The notes: a model not told the origin generated them from the letters alone. A stretch of 64,000 nt of DNA from Neocallimastix lanati (nom. inval.) (GCA_016946835.1 JACVTC010000010.1:920001-984000), one strand, 5' to 3'. Shown: positions 1-23,339, counted from the stretch's first letter. A program made the numbers and translations.

Positions 1-1569
1 TCTTTTTCTTTTGTATTATCTTTTGACTTTGACTTTTTTTTATTTGAGTTTGAAGTATTATTATTATTATTATTATTATTATCTGTTGCAGTAGTATTTG
101 TATTATTATTATCTATATCTGTACTATTATTTATAGTAGTATCAGTATTATTTGTATCCGTACAATTATTAGTATTAGTATTAGTATTACTATTATTATC
201 TGTACCACTATTTTTATTATTATTTGTATTATTACTTGCAGTGGTATTTATATTATTATTACTATTATTATTATTATCCTCATTAATACTTGAAGTAGTA
301 TTAATATTATTTCCTGTATTAATAGTATTTTTAACAGTATTATTAGTAACAATATTATTATTAGAACTATTTACAGCACCATTATTATTGTCGTTGCTAT
401 CAATATTATTAGAATTTATGGTTTGAGTTTTATCGTCAAGGTTATTTGTGGTTTTCTTAATATTTTTATTAGTATTTGCATTTTCTGTTGTGTTGTTTTC
501 GGTATCAATAAAACTTGTATTTCTAGAAATATTCTGTGATGAATTAACATTTACATTTAAATTTGAATTTTTATCATCATCTGTATCATTACCATTATTA
601 ATAAGAACGTTATTCATAATTTTATTATTCGAAATGTTATTGGTATTTGTTTTATCATTGGTATTAGTATTATTGTTGTTATTGTTATTGTTATTGTTAT
701 TACTATTGCCGTTGTTTTTTATTTTATTTTTATTTTTTTTAAGGTGTTCATTTTTTTGTTTTTGAAATTCAATTTGGTCTTTTTGTCTCTGTTTTTCCTG
801 TTCATCCTGGTAGGATTGAAGATCTGAACGACTTGGTTTATGATGTGATTTTGTATCATCTATTAAATAAATAAATCCTTTTTAACCATTTATATATTAA
901 AAAATATAATATAATGTAATATAATATGATATAATAATAATAATAATAATGAAAAAAAAAAAAAAAAATTAAAAAAAAATATATATATATATAAAAATTT
1001 AGTAATTATTTTTTTTTCTTTGGAAATAATTAATGAATTGAATAATTGTTTTAGTAATTATATTTTATTATTGTTAATGTATATATATATATATATATAT
1101 ATATTTTACCTTTTTCTAATAATAGTGATACCTCTTCTGGTAATAGTATAAGTGGAAGTGATGAAAATATATTTTGTAATGGATTTTTTGGAAGTAGACC
1201 AACCAACGAACCGACAATTCTATATTTTGTTCTTAAAGTAATGACATCTTTTTTTTTTTTTATCAGTAAATTATTTATTTTTATTTTATTTTATTTATTT
1301 TATTTATTTATTTTTTTTATTTTTTTTATTTTTTTTAAAAAAAAAAATTAATAATAAATGTTGATAAGTGTTTGATAAGTATTTTCCATTTGTCATATTT
1401 ATATTTTTTCTCTAAATTATATTAAATTCTAATTTATAAATTATTTAGTGATATATATTTTATTCTATTTTATTAATATCAATTAACCTTCGGCATCCCA
1501 TATAAATGCATTGCCATGAATAATATGTACAGGTATCTTTTTTGGAGTATTTGAACTGGTTCCATCCAT
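1..1569 (-). CDS. SEN34: tRNA-splicing endonuclease subunit SEN34, 5' part (runs off left edge)
   Basis: Partial gene in three exons: 1488-1569, 1110-1247 and 1-859, with GT-AG introns joined in phase. SEN34 is a catalytic subunit of the nuclear tRNA-intron endonuclease, which cuts pre-tRNA at an intron boundary. Exon 1 starts at ATG 1569 and reads MDGTSSNTPKKIPVHIIHGN then AFIWDAE. Exon 2 reads DVITLRTKYRIVGSLVGLLP then KNPLQNIF..LPLILLPEEVSLLLEK. This matches the N-terminal TSEN34 pattern seen in human (VWGAE, then VGALPRGPRQN, then LPLLLMPEEARLLAE). Exon 3 begins DDTKSHHKPSRSDLQSY, continues as a charged KQRQKDQIEFQKQ helix, and becomes an Asn/Thr/Asp-rich low-complexity segment of more than 200 residues that is still open at position 1. 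The catalytic C-terminal domain (Tyr-His-Lys triad) should lie left of the window and cannot be checked. Identification is by remembered family sequence. Confidence 0.8.
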
Positions 1570-3264
1570 TATTTCTTGTTATATATATAATTATATATAT
1601 ATATATTTTTTTAATATAAATTAAACTTTTTATTTTAGAAATGAATAGTACAAAAAAAAAAAAAATTATTTTTTGTAAATCAATAATTCTTTACTTTTTT
1701 ATTTTTATATTAAAAAAATTTTTTTTTATTTAAATTAAATTATTAATTAATAATTAAAAGTTTTAGTTTTAGAAAAATTTCATCTCATAAAACATCTTAA
1801 CACTTAAATATAATTTCTTTTATACATATAGATTTTTTATATCTTTATATATAAATATCTTTATGTCTTTATATTTTTATTTATATAGGTATAATTAATT
1901 TAAATTAATATTTAAATATTAAAATTATTTAAACCAATTTATTGCTGAACTTTTTATTTTCTTTCTTTCTATTTAATGTATTTATATTATTATACTAAAC
2001 CATAATTAACTTTTTAAGTTTTTATATCCATTATTTTTATTTAATAATAAAATTTTATATCCATTATTTTATGTTTAATAATAAAAACAAAAGAATTTAT
2101 ATATATATATTTATTTAATATATTTATTAGAAAAAAATAAATATTAAATAATTATATATATATATATATTTTATACTATTTAACTTTTGAAAAATTAATA
2201 TTAACAATTATATTAATATTTATAACCATATCAAAAATATTTATAATAAATATAAAAATACTTGATCATTTTAATATTCAAATAAATTTTTATTTCTATA
2301 AAATTAATATAACTTTTTAATATAAACAATTAACATAACTTCTAATTCGAACTGAATACATATTTAATAGTATTTTTAAGTTAAAAAAAAAAATATTAAT
2401 AATTAATAAAAGAAATAAAAAAAAAATTAATTGTAATAATTAATAAAAGAAATAAAAAAAAATATTAATTGTAATAATTATTAAAAGAAATAAAAAAAAA
2501 AAAAAATAAATATGAAATATTTTATAAAAATTATATAAACTCTGTTATTTAATAAATTTTTATTTTATTATAGATTTGCATGAGTTGTATATATATATAT
2601 ACATTTTTTGAATTAAATTTTCAAATTTTCATAATAACAGATTTAAAATTAAAAAAAAAAAAAAAAAATAAGTTTTTTTTTTTTTTTTTATAATACGTTA
2701 TTACATATCTTATCAATAAAACAAAAATTAGAATAAATCAAAGTACTTTTTTCGATAGATGTAGAAAAATAAATTAAATTAATAATATAATTATAAAAAT
2801 GAGAATTGTACTTTTATAAAAAAAAAAAAAATAAAAAAAAAAAAAACTCTAAAGTGTAAAGAAAGCATAAATGACATTGTAACGTTTCGTATTTTGTAAA
2901 AAAAAATATATATATAATATATCAATATAAAAAAGATAAAAAGAAAAAAGGATTAATTTTTTTTTTTAATTTAGATTATAAATACAGTTTTTATAATATT
3001 AAAAAACAAAGTAAAAAAAAAAAAAAATTATAATAAATAAAATTATTTAATAAAATAAAATAAAAAACAAATAATAAAATATAAAATAAAATTAATATAA
3101 ATAAGAAATGTATATTGGATATATAAAATAAATAAATAAAATAAACTTTATTAAAATTTAAAGAAATAAGATTAAACCAAATAAAATAAAAAAAAAAAAA
3201 AAATGTTTTTCTTGTAGTTTAATTTTAAAATTTCTTTATATAATAATTTTATTGATATCAATAA

Positions 3265-3319
<55 letters not shown>

Positions 3320-3489
3320 ATTATATTACTGTTACGACACAATAATTAAATGTTTAATGATTATTTATTAAATCAAATCATAAATTATAATATAATATTT
3401 TTTAATTTTTACTTATTAGAATAAATATATGTTTTAATATTAAAAATTATAAGAGAGAAAAAAAAAGTGGATATTAGATATATTATTTA

Positions 3490-3523
<34 letters not shown>

Positions 3524-3635
3524 AAAGAGAGAAAAAAAAAGTAATAATATATTTAAATTAATTATTAATATATAAGATATAATAGTTAAAAATTAAAAAA
3601 AAAAAAAAAAGAAGGGTTTACAGATAATATTATCA
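1570..3635. other. Divergent AT-rich intergenic region between SEN34 and the Cep57-like gene
   Basis: About 2 kb of almost pure A/T with poly-A and poly-T runs, including an A run of about 50 around 3266-3317. It separates two genes transcribed outward, so it must hold both promoters, but I see no recognisable element. A short repeat of the form TAATTAATAAAAGAAATAAAAAAA occurs about three times at 2395-2500. No ORF or RNA gene is supported. Confidence 0.6.
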
Positions 3636-12583
<8,948 letters not shown>

Positions 12584-14205
12584 GGAAAAATAAATTACTA
12601 AAAATAAATAAATAAATTACAAAGAATAAATAAATAAATTATAAAAAAATAAATAATTAAATAATTAATATAAAATAAAAAATACTTTACACAATATTTA
12701 TATTTATATATAAATATAAATATAAATATTAATAAATAACTAATATGATAAAATATTAAATTTAATTGGGATACCAACAGATATAAAGATATTTTCTATT
12801 TTCATATTATTTTATTTATTATTATTATTAGTTTATTTTTTTTATTTTTAATTTATTTTTTTATTTTTAATTTATTTTTTTTTTTTTTTTTAATTTCTAT
12901 TTTTTTTTTTTTATATATATAAATTATTATAAATAACTATTATTTATATTAGAACATATAATAATTAAAAAAAAAAGAATATATATGTATATTTTTTAAA
13001 TATAATATATATATATATATATGATATATACACTGTTAATATTAAAGCTTTAATTAATTAAAAAAAAAAAAAAAAAAAAAAAAGTTAATAAAAATAAATT
13101 GATAATAAACATATTAAATTTATTTTATAATGAATAAAAATCAAAATAACACTTCAAAAAAAAAAATTTTTATTTAGTACATTATATATATATATATAAA
13201 CTTTCTATCAATAGAAATATAAGACTTTTTAATACTTAATATCTAATACTTAATACCAACACATAAAGAGATAATTATTTTATTTTATTTAGTTTATATA
13301 TAAATAATTTTGTAAATAATTTTATATTTTTTGTTTTTCTATTCTATTATTTAATTTGTATATATTTTTTTTCTTTTTCATATGAGTTTAAAAAATAATA
13401 TGTTTAAAAAAATATTATAGCAAAATATGTAAAAATATGATCTTAAAATAAAAAAAAAAAATAAATAATAATAATTTAATAGTAATAATAAATCCAAAAG
13501 AGTAAATTAAATCTATATATAGTATAATTTTTAAATAATTATTTTATTATATATAAATATTTCTACAAATATATATAAATTTGAAAAAAAAAAATTTTTT
13601 TTAATTTTTTATTTTTATTTTTATTTTATTTTTATTTTTATTTTTATAATTATATTAATAATGTTAGTAATAAAAAAAAAAAAAAAAAATAAAAAAAAAT
13701 AAAATAAAATATTATTATATTAATTTTTATTTTTATTTAATTTTTTTTTTTTTTTTTTTTTTTTGTTTTTGATTGTTTTTTATATATTATAGAAATGAAT
13801 ATATTTACATTAAAGTATTTTTTTTTATTGTTATTTTATTTACTAAAATTTCTATTTAATATATATTTTTTTTCTCTTCTGAATTTTTTATGTATTACTT
13901 ATTTTATTTTATTTTTAATTTTTTATTTTTTTTTTTCTATTTTTATTTTTATTTTTTCTATTTTTTTTTTTTTTTTTGTTTTTTTTCTATTTTATTTTTA
14001 TTTTTATTTTTTTATTTTTAATTATTTTTTTATTTTTATATTTTATTGGTAAAAATTTTTTTTTGTTTTTATTGTATTAAACTTATTAAATAATTTTAAC
14101 TAACTGATAAAACTAACAGCTTAAATTTAAAAATAAAATAAAATAAAAAAATAAAAAAAAAAAATAAAATGTATAAAAAATATTTTACTTCTTTATATAC
14201 ATTTA

Positions 14206-14237
<32 letters not shown>

Positions 14238-14422
14238 AACTGACTTCTACGTATTTAATATATTTGACTTATCGAATATAATTTTTTGTTTTTTGTTTTT
14301 TGTTTTTATATATATATATATATTTTTTATTCTTGTTTTGTTTATTTTATTTTGTTTTTTTACTTATATTCGTTTATTAGTATTATTAATATTCAAAGTT
14401 TTTTTTTTTTTTCTTTTCTTCC
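12584..14422. other. Convergent AT-rich intergenic region
   Basis: It lies between the 3' ends of the Cep57-like gene (+) and the PH-like gene (-). It consists of A/T homopolymers, TA runs and T-rich blocks such as 13740-14050, which give meaningless Phe/Tyr/Leu open frames. I see no gene, RNA or mobile element. Confidence 0.6.
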
Positions 14423-17400
14423 TTATTGTAAAGAAGATCTTTTTGGTTTGAAGAATTTTCTTAATTTATAAGTTTCTTTACGAGCATTTTCTTCTATATG
14501 ATCCTTTAATAAAAGATTAACTCTTAAGACATCATTAATTCTGACAACTTTCATAATACTATCATCATCTTCAAAGTTAATCTTCTTATGATTTAAATGT
14601 TTTCTATGAATAATATCACGTTTCCAGTCATTGACAACTCTTTCCCAAGCTCTTGTAGCCTTAATGAAACTTTCTAAAGATTCTTGAATCTTTAAATATT
14701 CTTCTGGTAATTCTTGATGTCCATTAATAGCATACTTTTCTTCCATACATTCTAAGTAATTAATAACATGAGTTTGAGTTAATTTTGCAAAGGATGGGAA
14801 TGACTTAACACAGAATTGATAATACCATTTTGGAACAGGTGGTGGAACAGATTCGAAGGATTTTTGTTCTTCACGGAAGCATGAACCTGATAATCTATGA
14901 ATAATACGTAACATTGCTGTAAGACAATGTAATAATTCTGGATCAACTGGAATTTGAATTTTTTCTTGTGGAATTGATTTTGATTCAATTAATTGTTTTT
15001 GATTAGCATTCATAGCCATACCTCCATTCATTCCATTCATATTCATACCATTCATTCCGTTCATACCATTCATTATATTCATATTGTTCATTTCATCCAT
15101 ATCGTTCAAATCATTCATACCTATACCATTCATTCTGTTTATACCATTCATATTATTCATACCAATCATTCCATTCATACTATTCATACTATTCATACTG
15201 TTCAAACTATTCATTCTATTTATACCATTCATTCCGTTCATATTGTTTATATTATTCATATTATTCATATTGTTTAATACATCCATTTTACCCATTTTGT
15301 TTATATTTTGTATACCCATTTCGTTCATACCATTCATACCTCTCATGCTGTTCATACCATTCATACCGTTTATGCTGTTCATACCATTCATTCCATTTAT
15401 ACCGTTCATACCATTCATATTATTCTTTCCCTTAGTATCATCATCATCATATGGATTTGGTGGAATTGGGAAATCTAGTGGAATATCCTCAATGATCATA
15501 CTATCTTCAGGTTGAACCATACTTTGAGTTTTTGACATACCTGGAATGATATTAGTCATATTGACTTGACGAGAATTAATTCCTACACTATTCATATTAC
15601 CTTTTTGGCTCTTATTATTCATTTTATCTAACATTTCTAATTCTTGAGCAAAGTGATCCATTGATGATAATTTTTGGGCCTTTGCCTTAAGAGATGGTGA
15701 AGAGGCTTCATTATTATTATTACCTAAAGCTCTATATAAAGAATTGAAATCACCACCAACATCCATTAAACTTAATTTCTTAAAGTGTAATAAAGAGTTA
15801 GTTTTACCAATAACAGAATTACGTCCAAGGAATGGTTTTAAGGTACCATCTTCCTTCTTTGGAAGGTAGAATCTATCTTCTTCTTCACTATCTGATATAT
15901 TATTATTATTACTTTGACTACCATAGTTGATAAGCTCCTTAATATTTGGTTTGATATCACTACTAATAGATTCCTTTCTATTAATCATCTCATTAGTTTC
16001 ACCTAATTGAGTCTTCTTTTTCATTTCCATATCTGGACTCATTAATCCGGAAACACCCATTGGAGTATTTGTCATCATACCCATTGGTTTTCCTTTCATA
16101 CCAGCAGAACCCATATTTGGACTCATTAAATTTGGGGTTCCCATGGAAGAAGTAGGATTCATATTCATACCATTCTTCATACTAGTTGGACTCATCAAAC
16201 CTGGTGTATTCATTGAAGAACTCATTGGAGTATTCAAACCATAAGGCATACCCATTGGCATACCATTCATACCATTCATCTTTGGTTTATTTCCCATTTC
16301 TGGGCTCATTAAGCCCATTGGCACGCCGTTCATACCTTTCATCTTTGATTTATTTCCCATTTCTGGGCTCATTAAGCCCATTGGCATGCCGTTCATACCA
16401 TTCATCTTTGGTTGATTTCCCATTTCTGGACTCATTAAGCCCATTGGCATACCATTCATACCATTCATCTTTGGTTGATTTCCCATTTCTGGACTCATTA
16501 AGCCCATTGGAACACCACCTATGTTATTCATCTTTGGATTCTTCATACTCATTGGTCCCATTGAACCCATATCTGGACTCTTCATTCCGGGTGGACTCAT
16601 TAATCCCATTGGAATACCTGACATACCAGCTGGACCCATGCCCATACCATTAGGACCCATACCCATGCCAGAAGAACCTGGAATATTCATATTCATGGCT
16701 TGAGTAAAGTTATTAGCTGGAACTTGTGGAAGACTTGGAGCTTCTACTGGTCTCTGTTTATTAATTGGAACGATAATAGCATTAATACTCACACTAGTAT
16801 CAATACTTAATAAATCAGTGAAACAGACATTCCAAACTTTTAATAATGCAATTCTTCTGTAGTAAGGATCTCTAACATCCTTACAAATTTGAGCAATTAA
16901 AGGTTTATTCATATCATTTTCAATAGATTTTGGGAAAGTCATCGTGAAACCTAATTTACTTTGAACATATTCTTGACTATTCTTGTATCTCTTAGCTAGT
17001 AATTCTGGTGGTGGTGGGTAAGCTGGAGGTGGTGGTAAATGTTTGAATTTTGGTCTTTCAATGGTTGGTTTTGGATTCTTGGCTTCTTCCTGCAAATCAA
17101 TATATGTTTCCTTCATTCTATTAAGAATGTACATCCATCTATTAAAATCTCTATTGTTAGAAGCTCTAAGAATATAACTAATTTTATTTGTAGTAATAAT
17201 AAAAGTATTTTCATTTTGATCTTGATTATTAGCACGAAGAATAGTATTAATATCTTCTTCATTTCTATTAATAGATTGAATACTAAGTAAAGGTTGAATA
17301 CTTTCAATATCATGAATATTAAGCATCCATTTTGGATAGTAATATTGATGAGATTTTAAATCTGGAACACCATATTCATTTCCTTGCTTTTCAGTAGCCA

Positions 17401-19838
17401 CTAAAGGATTAATTAATTCTGGACTGGCAGGATCATTTGGATAAAATCTACCAATAGAATTAAGAAATTCAAAAGATTCTTCAGTACCATCCTTTAAGAA
17501 TAAAGGTTGATAATTAAATAAATTACTGTTGGTTGGAACCTTTTGTCTGCTTTGAGATAAACAAGTTAAAATTAAACCATCAAATCTAAATAATCTTCTT
17601 TGGAATTTACCATGAGTAGATAATTTTTCTAAATAACTAGAATAAATTAAAGGATTTGGATGATCTAAAACCTTATATTGTTTTTCGGTATCTAATAAAT
17701 ATTGTGGAACAGCTTGTTGTTCATTTGGCATATTCTTTGGTGGTTCAATTTGTGGAGCAGTTAATAACGGTTTCTTTTGAGGTGCTGGTTCAATTTGTGG
17801 AGCGGTTAATAAAGGTTTATTTTGAGGTGCTGGCTCAATTTGGGGAGCGGTTAATAAAGGTTTCGATTCAAATTCTGATTTATTTTCTGGTGTAGTTGTT
17901 ATTGGAAGTGTTGATATATTTCGACTATCACCTCGAACTGGATTGTCTTCTATATCCTCATCATCTTCTTCAACGTCTCCATCATTATCACTATCATTAA
18001 AAGATAAATTCTTTAAACCTAGGTTTATATTATTTTTTAAATTAAAAATTATAATATTTTTTTAATTGACATATATTAATGTTATTTGTTGTTTTTTTTT
18101 AATATACATTAATTTTAACAATGATTTAAAAAAATTTTAATAAATGTATCAATATATATATAAAAAATGATAATAATATTATATTGGAAAATATATATAT
18201 AAATTAATAATAATACATATATACAAATTAATATATATATAAATATATAAACATATAAATAAATAAATATTAACATAAATAAATAATTATAGTAAGGTTT
18301 ATTACAGTAAGGCTTATTAAAAGAAATAACTTACCTTCTTTAACACTATAGAATTCTTCATCGGATGAAGATCTTTCTTTACCTTTATTTTTTTTTGGAG
18401 GATTGTTACCTTCTGGATTTATATTATCTGAACTTTCATCAATATTTAAGCCCATTGAAGCCATTTCCTTTGAGGTAACATAGATAGATTGAGTAGGCGG
18501 TTTAATCATACTATTAGTTAATGAAGCAACATTGGGTTGAATAGTAATATTACCAACGAACTGTGGTTTAATATTGGAAATAGATTCATTAGCTTTTTCA
18601 GCAGCATCCTTTTCAGCATCAACAACCATACTAGAAGTAAGTTCATTAACTACTGGCATAATATTGGTTTGACCAACATAACTTGGCTTTAAAGCTTCAA
18701 TTTCTTTAGCTTCTCTAGCTGCCTTTTCCCTTTCTAATTGACCTTTAGATTTTTTAACTTCCTTATTTTCATCACCATTAACTTCAACCATCTCTTCTTC
18801 ATCATTTTCTTTCTTTAATTCCTTATTATTATCATCCTTCTTTTCATCCTTTTCAACCTTTTTTTCATTTTCTTCTTCTTTCTTTTCAAATTTTTCCTTC
18901 TTTTCTTCCCCTTCTTTCTTTTCATTCACTTCCTTTAATTTTTGTTGAACAGCTTCTGCAACAATATCCTTACTTTCTCTAACACTATCTCTTTGGAATC
19001 TTAAACTGAAATCTTCTTCAATAATAGCATCATCATTTTCACTATCAGAAATATAAGTTTGAATAACATCATCCTTTTTATTTTTTTCATTATTTTCTTC
19101 AATTTTCTTTTCTAAAGATTTTGAGGTATTATCATCTATAGTTTCATCTACCTTAGCTTCTAATTTATTTTGTAGAATTGGTTGAGCATTTTCATCAGCT
19201 GCTTCATAATCTGATTCATAAGAAACGTAAGAATAATCATTGTAGAGACTGGATTCCTCATCAGAATATCTTATAGAATCTTGAGTAAGCTTTGGATTTT
19301 CTAATGAAGCACGCTTAGTTAATGGAGCTAAAGCTGAAAGCATAGAATAACGTTGGGGTTTTGGTGGTTCATTAGTAATAATAGACATTTGATTTTCAAC
19401 AACTGGTTCATATTCAGATTCTTCAATGTAAGAAGTTCTATTTAAAGTATCAAAGGTATAAGAGGACTCCGATAAAAATGTATTCCTCTTATCATCAAGA
19501 AAAGAGTCATAAGTTGAATATAAAGTCTCCTTTTTCTTGCTTTCCATTTTTGGTGGTTCTAATTTATAATTTAAGGTGCTGTCGGTAATTTCAGAATTAT
19601 CGTTGCTTACCTTTTTCCAAGGAAAAGAATCAGCAGTTGGTACTGGTGAAAAAGCTTTTTGATTAGTTTGCTATTAAAATAAAATAATAATTTTTTTTAA
19701 TTAATATATTTTTAATATTCAATATAATTATTTATTTAATTTAATATTATTATTTATTAAATTATAAAATTTATATAAATAAAAAAATTTTTTTTAAATT
19801 TTTATTACTTCTTTAGAATTCTTTAGTATGCCAGTCAT
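14423..19838 (-). CDS. 1653-aa PH-like domain protein with Met-rich tandem repeats
   Basis: Three exons: 19809-19838 (MTGILKNSKE), 18335-19670 and 14423-18018. The introns (GTAATA...TAG and GTAAGT...TAG) join in phase and total 1654 codons including the stop. Residues 11-455 are acidic and Ser-rich with Glu/Lys coiled-coil stretches, and contain two related blocks, PSYVGQTNIMPVVNELTSSM and PQFVGNITIQPNVASLTNSM. Next come three copies of KPLLTAPQIEPAPQ. Residues about 570-765 read like a split PH domain: SSYLEKLSTHGKFQRRLFRF at the start, ending FIITTNKISYILRAS.NNRDFNRWMYIL. Two Met-rich regions follow (about 895-1125 and 1320-1450), and then a conserved-looking helical end (about 1470-1653) with no low complexity. 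A PH fold suggests phosphoinositide or protein binding at a membrane, but this is pattern-based. I do not recognise the family as a whole. The gene is convergent with its left neighbour. Confidence 0.65.
16255..16520 (-). repeat. 63-bp in-frame tandem repeat inside the PH-like gene
   Basis: Four nearly identical copies of a 21-residue unit, GMPMGLMSPEMGNQPKMNGM plus N. Variants are Val for Met at the second position and KSKMKG or KPKMNG near the end. Codon use is almost the same between copies, which suggests recent unit duplication. More degenerate MNGMNG and MSP-type repeats lie on both sides (16060-16680 and 15000-15420). Confidence 0.8.
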
Positions 19839-20567
19839 TTCTCTATTTTTATTGTTTATAGAATAAAATATAATAAATAAATATAAAATTAGTAATCATT
19901 TATTATATTAATATGAAAAAAAAATAATAATTATTTTCTTAAAGTTATATATATTTATTTAAATTATTATAATTAAATTAACAATTATTTATTTTATTTT
20001 TTATATAAATATTATAGAAATAAATTTTTATTTAGTGGTTATATATATTCAATCTTTTTTAATTTTTATTGTTATATGAAAAATAAGACAATCTTTATTT
20101 TTATTTATTGTAATATATTATTCTACATTTAACTTCTTGATTTTATATATAAATCCGTTTCAACAAAAATTCTGAATTCAAACTTTGATTTATTATTTAT
20201 ATTTCTATTATATTAATTGAATCACTGTAAAACTAGATTCATTATTAGTTTCTTCTATTTATTATAAATGAATTATTTCCATTATAAATTAATTTATTGA
20301 TTATATATACTAATTTTAAAAAAAAAGGTTTATTTATTCTTTTCACAGAATGTAATATTTATATATTTTTAATTGACTATTGATAATTAAGAGGGGAGGG
20401 TCTATTATATATTATAAAAAAAAATAATTTGATTTTGTATTATTAATTTTGTGTAAAATAGATTATATAGATAACTTTTTAATTTTTGTTCTTAATAATA
20501 ATATTATTTATCTATATATTATTATTATTATTATTATTTCTTTAAATATCACTGAAAATATTTTCAT

Positions 20568-20606
<39 letters not shown>

Positions 20607-21560
20607 TTAGAATTGCCAAAAAAAAAAAATATATATATATATATATACTTTTTTTGGTTGTCTTTTATATTACTTTTACTTGTTTAAATTAAAAGAATTA
20701 ATATTATAAATAAAACAAGATTTTTTTTGAAAAAATATAAACCTCAAAAATATTTATTATTTTAAATATATAAAATTTGTTTTTTTTTTTTTTTATGCAT
20801 ACATAATTGTTCCTTTCTTATCAATAGGTTTAGTAAAGTTTTTTTTAAAAAAAAATCAAAATTATTATACAATTATATTATTTAAAAACTAAACTAAATA
20901 GACTAAACAGAAAGAAAAAAAAGCTTATGCCTCTATAAATTCTTTGTTCTTTTTTAGATTACACTATTTACCTAATTATTTTTATTATTAGAATTATCTA
21001 GTACTTAAAATTAATATGTTTATTGCGAATATACAAAACTTTTAATAAAAAATTTTTATTATTATTTTTTGTTCTCTATTTATTTTTACTTTTATTTATT
21101 ATTTATATTAGAAAATGTCTTTTTAATTTTATTTTATTTTATTTTTATGTTTTAAATTATAAACATTCCATTATCTATTATTCTTTGTTTAATTATAATT
21201 AAATTAAAATATATTAAAAAAAAAAAAAAAAAAAAAAGGAAAATATATTATTAATGTATATATTTATTTTCCTTTTTCTTTTCCTTTTTTCTTTTTTTTT
21301 TTTTTTTTTTAATTTTATTTTATTTTTTTTTTCTTTTTTTTTTTAGATTAGATTAAAGTTATTTTTTTTAATAATTTAAAAAATAACTTTTATTTCTTAA
21401 ATATATAAAAAAAAAAAAAATTATATAAAAAAAGGAATAAAAAAAATTTTTATTTTTAAAACAAAATAAAATATAAATGAAAAAAAAAAAAAAAAAAAAA
21501 AAAAAGGAATAAAAAAATATTTTAAATATATTTAATACAAAAAAAAATAAAAATATATAA
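19839..21560. other. AT-rich intergenic region upstream of the PH-like gene
   Basis: It includes the promoter side of the minus-strand PH-like gene. Contents are homopolymer runs, ATT/TTA runs (20518-20540), a (TTTA)n run at 20568-20609, and T-rich blocks at 21250-21345. No reading frame or RNA gene stands out. Confidence 0.55.
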
Positions 21561-21587
21561 AGTAACTATAATTAATTTTATTTATTT

Positions 21588-21631
<44 letters not shown>

Positions 21632-21962
21632 TTATTTATTATTTATTATTCAATTATTTATTTTTTATAATTTATTATTATTAATTTATTAATTTATTAT
21701 TTATTTATTATTTATTATTTATTAATTATTAATTATTAATTATTAATTATTATTTATTATTTATTTATTATTTATTTATTATTTATTATTTATTATTTAT
21801 TATTTATTTTTTATTATTTATTATTTTTTATTTATTATTTATTATTTATTATTTATTTTTTATTATTTATTATTTTTTATTTATTATTTATTATTTATTA
21901 TTTATTATTTATTATTTATTTATTATTTTTTATTTATTATTTATTATTTATTATTTATTTAA
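21560..21962. repeat. TTATTTA-family simple satellite, first block
   Basis: About 400 bp made of TTTATTTATT, TTATTATTTATT and TAATTATTAATT units, degenerate at the left and more regular to the right. It has the same monomer type as the larger block at 23340-25793 and the short one at 45672-45785. Confidence 0.85.
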
Positions 21963-23339
21963 TATTTGTTATTAATTATGGATAAACAATAATGATTATC
22001 ATAAAATATTTTAATAATCGATGTTCAACAAGTTAAATAAAATAAATTAAAGCATGTAAAGATTTATTAATAATAATTAAAAAAAAAAAAAAAAAACATT
22101 TAATAATGAAAATGAAATATTCATTATTATATAATATTATTTCATTATTAAACTAATATATTAGATTTTATACACATGCAATAAAAATAATATATTTTCT
22201 TATCTATCATTGGTATTCTTTTGTATAACTATTTAATATTATTATTTATACTTTTTTTAAAAAAATTTAATCAAATTATTAAAATATTATTGGTTAAAAA
22301 ATAGTTTATTTGAATAAAAAAATTTTAAAAATTAATTATTTTTTATTTTTTAAAGTTTTAGTACTTTTATTAACAAATACAAATACAAAACATATTTTAT
22401 TATTAGTTTATTACAATATTAATTAATCATATATTATCTAGAATAATTTAATTATTACCAATATTATTACAATATACTATTTCAAAAAATGCTTAATATT
22501 CTATTCTATATGTAATATAATTAATAATTAGAAAAAAAAGTTAAATCAAAATACCTTGTCACAACTATTTAATAAATTTAATATATATTAAGGTTTTAAC
22601 TATGGAATAATATATTTTGATATACCAAGACTATATAATTTAATATAAAAAATAATATAAATAATTAAATATTAATATAAATGTAATGTTAAATTTTAAT
22701 TATTATAAATAAATATAAAATATATAAACAATATATTACCAATAAATCCAATACCATCCAATGCTAATATAATATAATATAATATATAAGATAATATATA
22801 AAAATAGATATTAATTAAAGTTTAATAAACATAAAAAATGAAAACTTAATAGATTTTGTGTAACTTTATCCACTAATTTTAATTATTAAATTATTATTGA
22901 ATATTAAATTATTATTGAATTTCTTATTTAGGAAAGAAAAATAAATAAACATAAAAGAAAAGGAGACAATATATATATATTATAATTTTTTTTTTAAATC
23001 GATCATCAAATTATAATATATAATAAAAATGTACCAAAAAAATAACCAATTTTGTTGTTGCTGAAGTTCTTAATGTTGCCATAACTTTAGAATTTTACTT
23101 GAATTTTTTTTTATATTTTATAATATAATAAAATTATAAAACATAATAATTTTTTTTATTTATTTCATGTTTACTTTCGTTATTTTATACTTATATTTGA
23201 TGTTTTATTTTATATATATAACTAATAAAAATAAAATTCTAAATAGTTTATTTATTTATTCCTCTTTTTAATTTAAAGAAAACTTTTCAAATTTTATTTT
23301 TTAATTCTAAAGAAATTTATGATATTCATTTTAATGTAT
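21963..23339. other. AT-rich spacer between satellite blocks
   Basis: Mostly A/T with no recognised gene. Short minus-strand coding-like scraps occur at 23080-23030 (ATG then ATLRTSATTKLVIFL), 22764-22740 and 22560-22550, but they do not assemble into a supported gene. Confidence 0.45.

Noticed and set aside
241-765. Poly-Leu/Ile/Val open frames on the plus strand
   Set aside because: They are shadows of the Asn/Thr-rich SEN34 exon 3 on the other strand; AAT repeats read as poly-Ile/Leu/Tyr in other frames.
13795-14471. Phe-rich small open frames that could be membrane proteins
   Set aside because: They are T-homopolymer sequence without codon diversity or conserved residues.
22550-23082. 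Possible tiny multi-exon gene on the minus strand starting ATG then ATLRTSATTKLVIFL
   Set aside because: Candidate exons at 22.75 and 22.55 kb do not join in a shared frame without an early stop, and no family is recognised.
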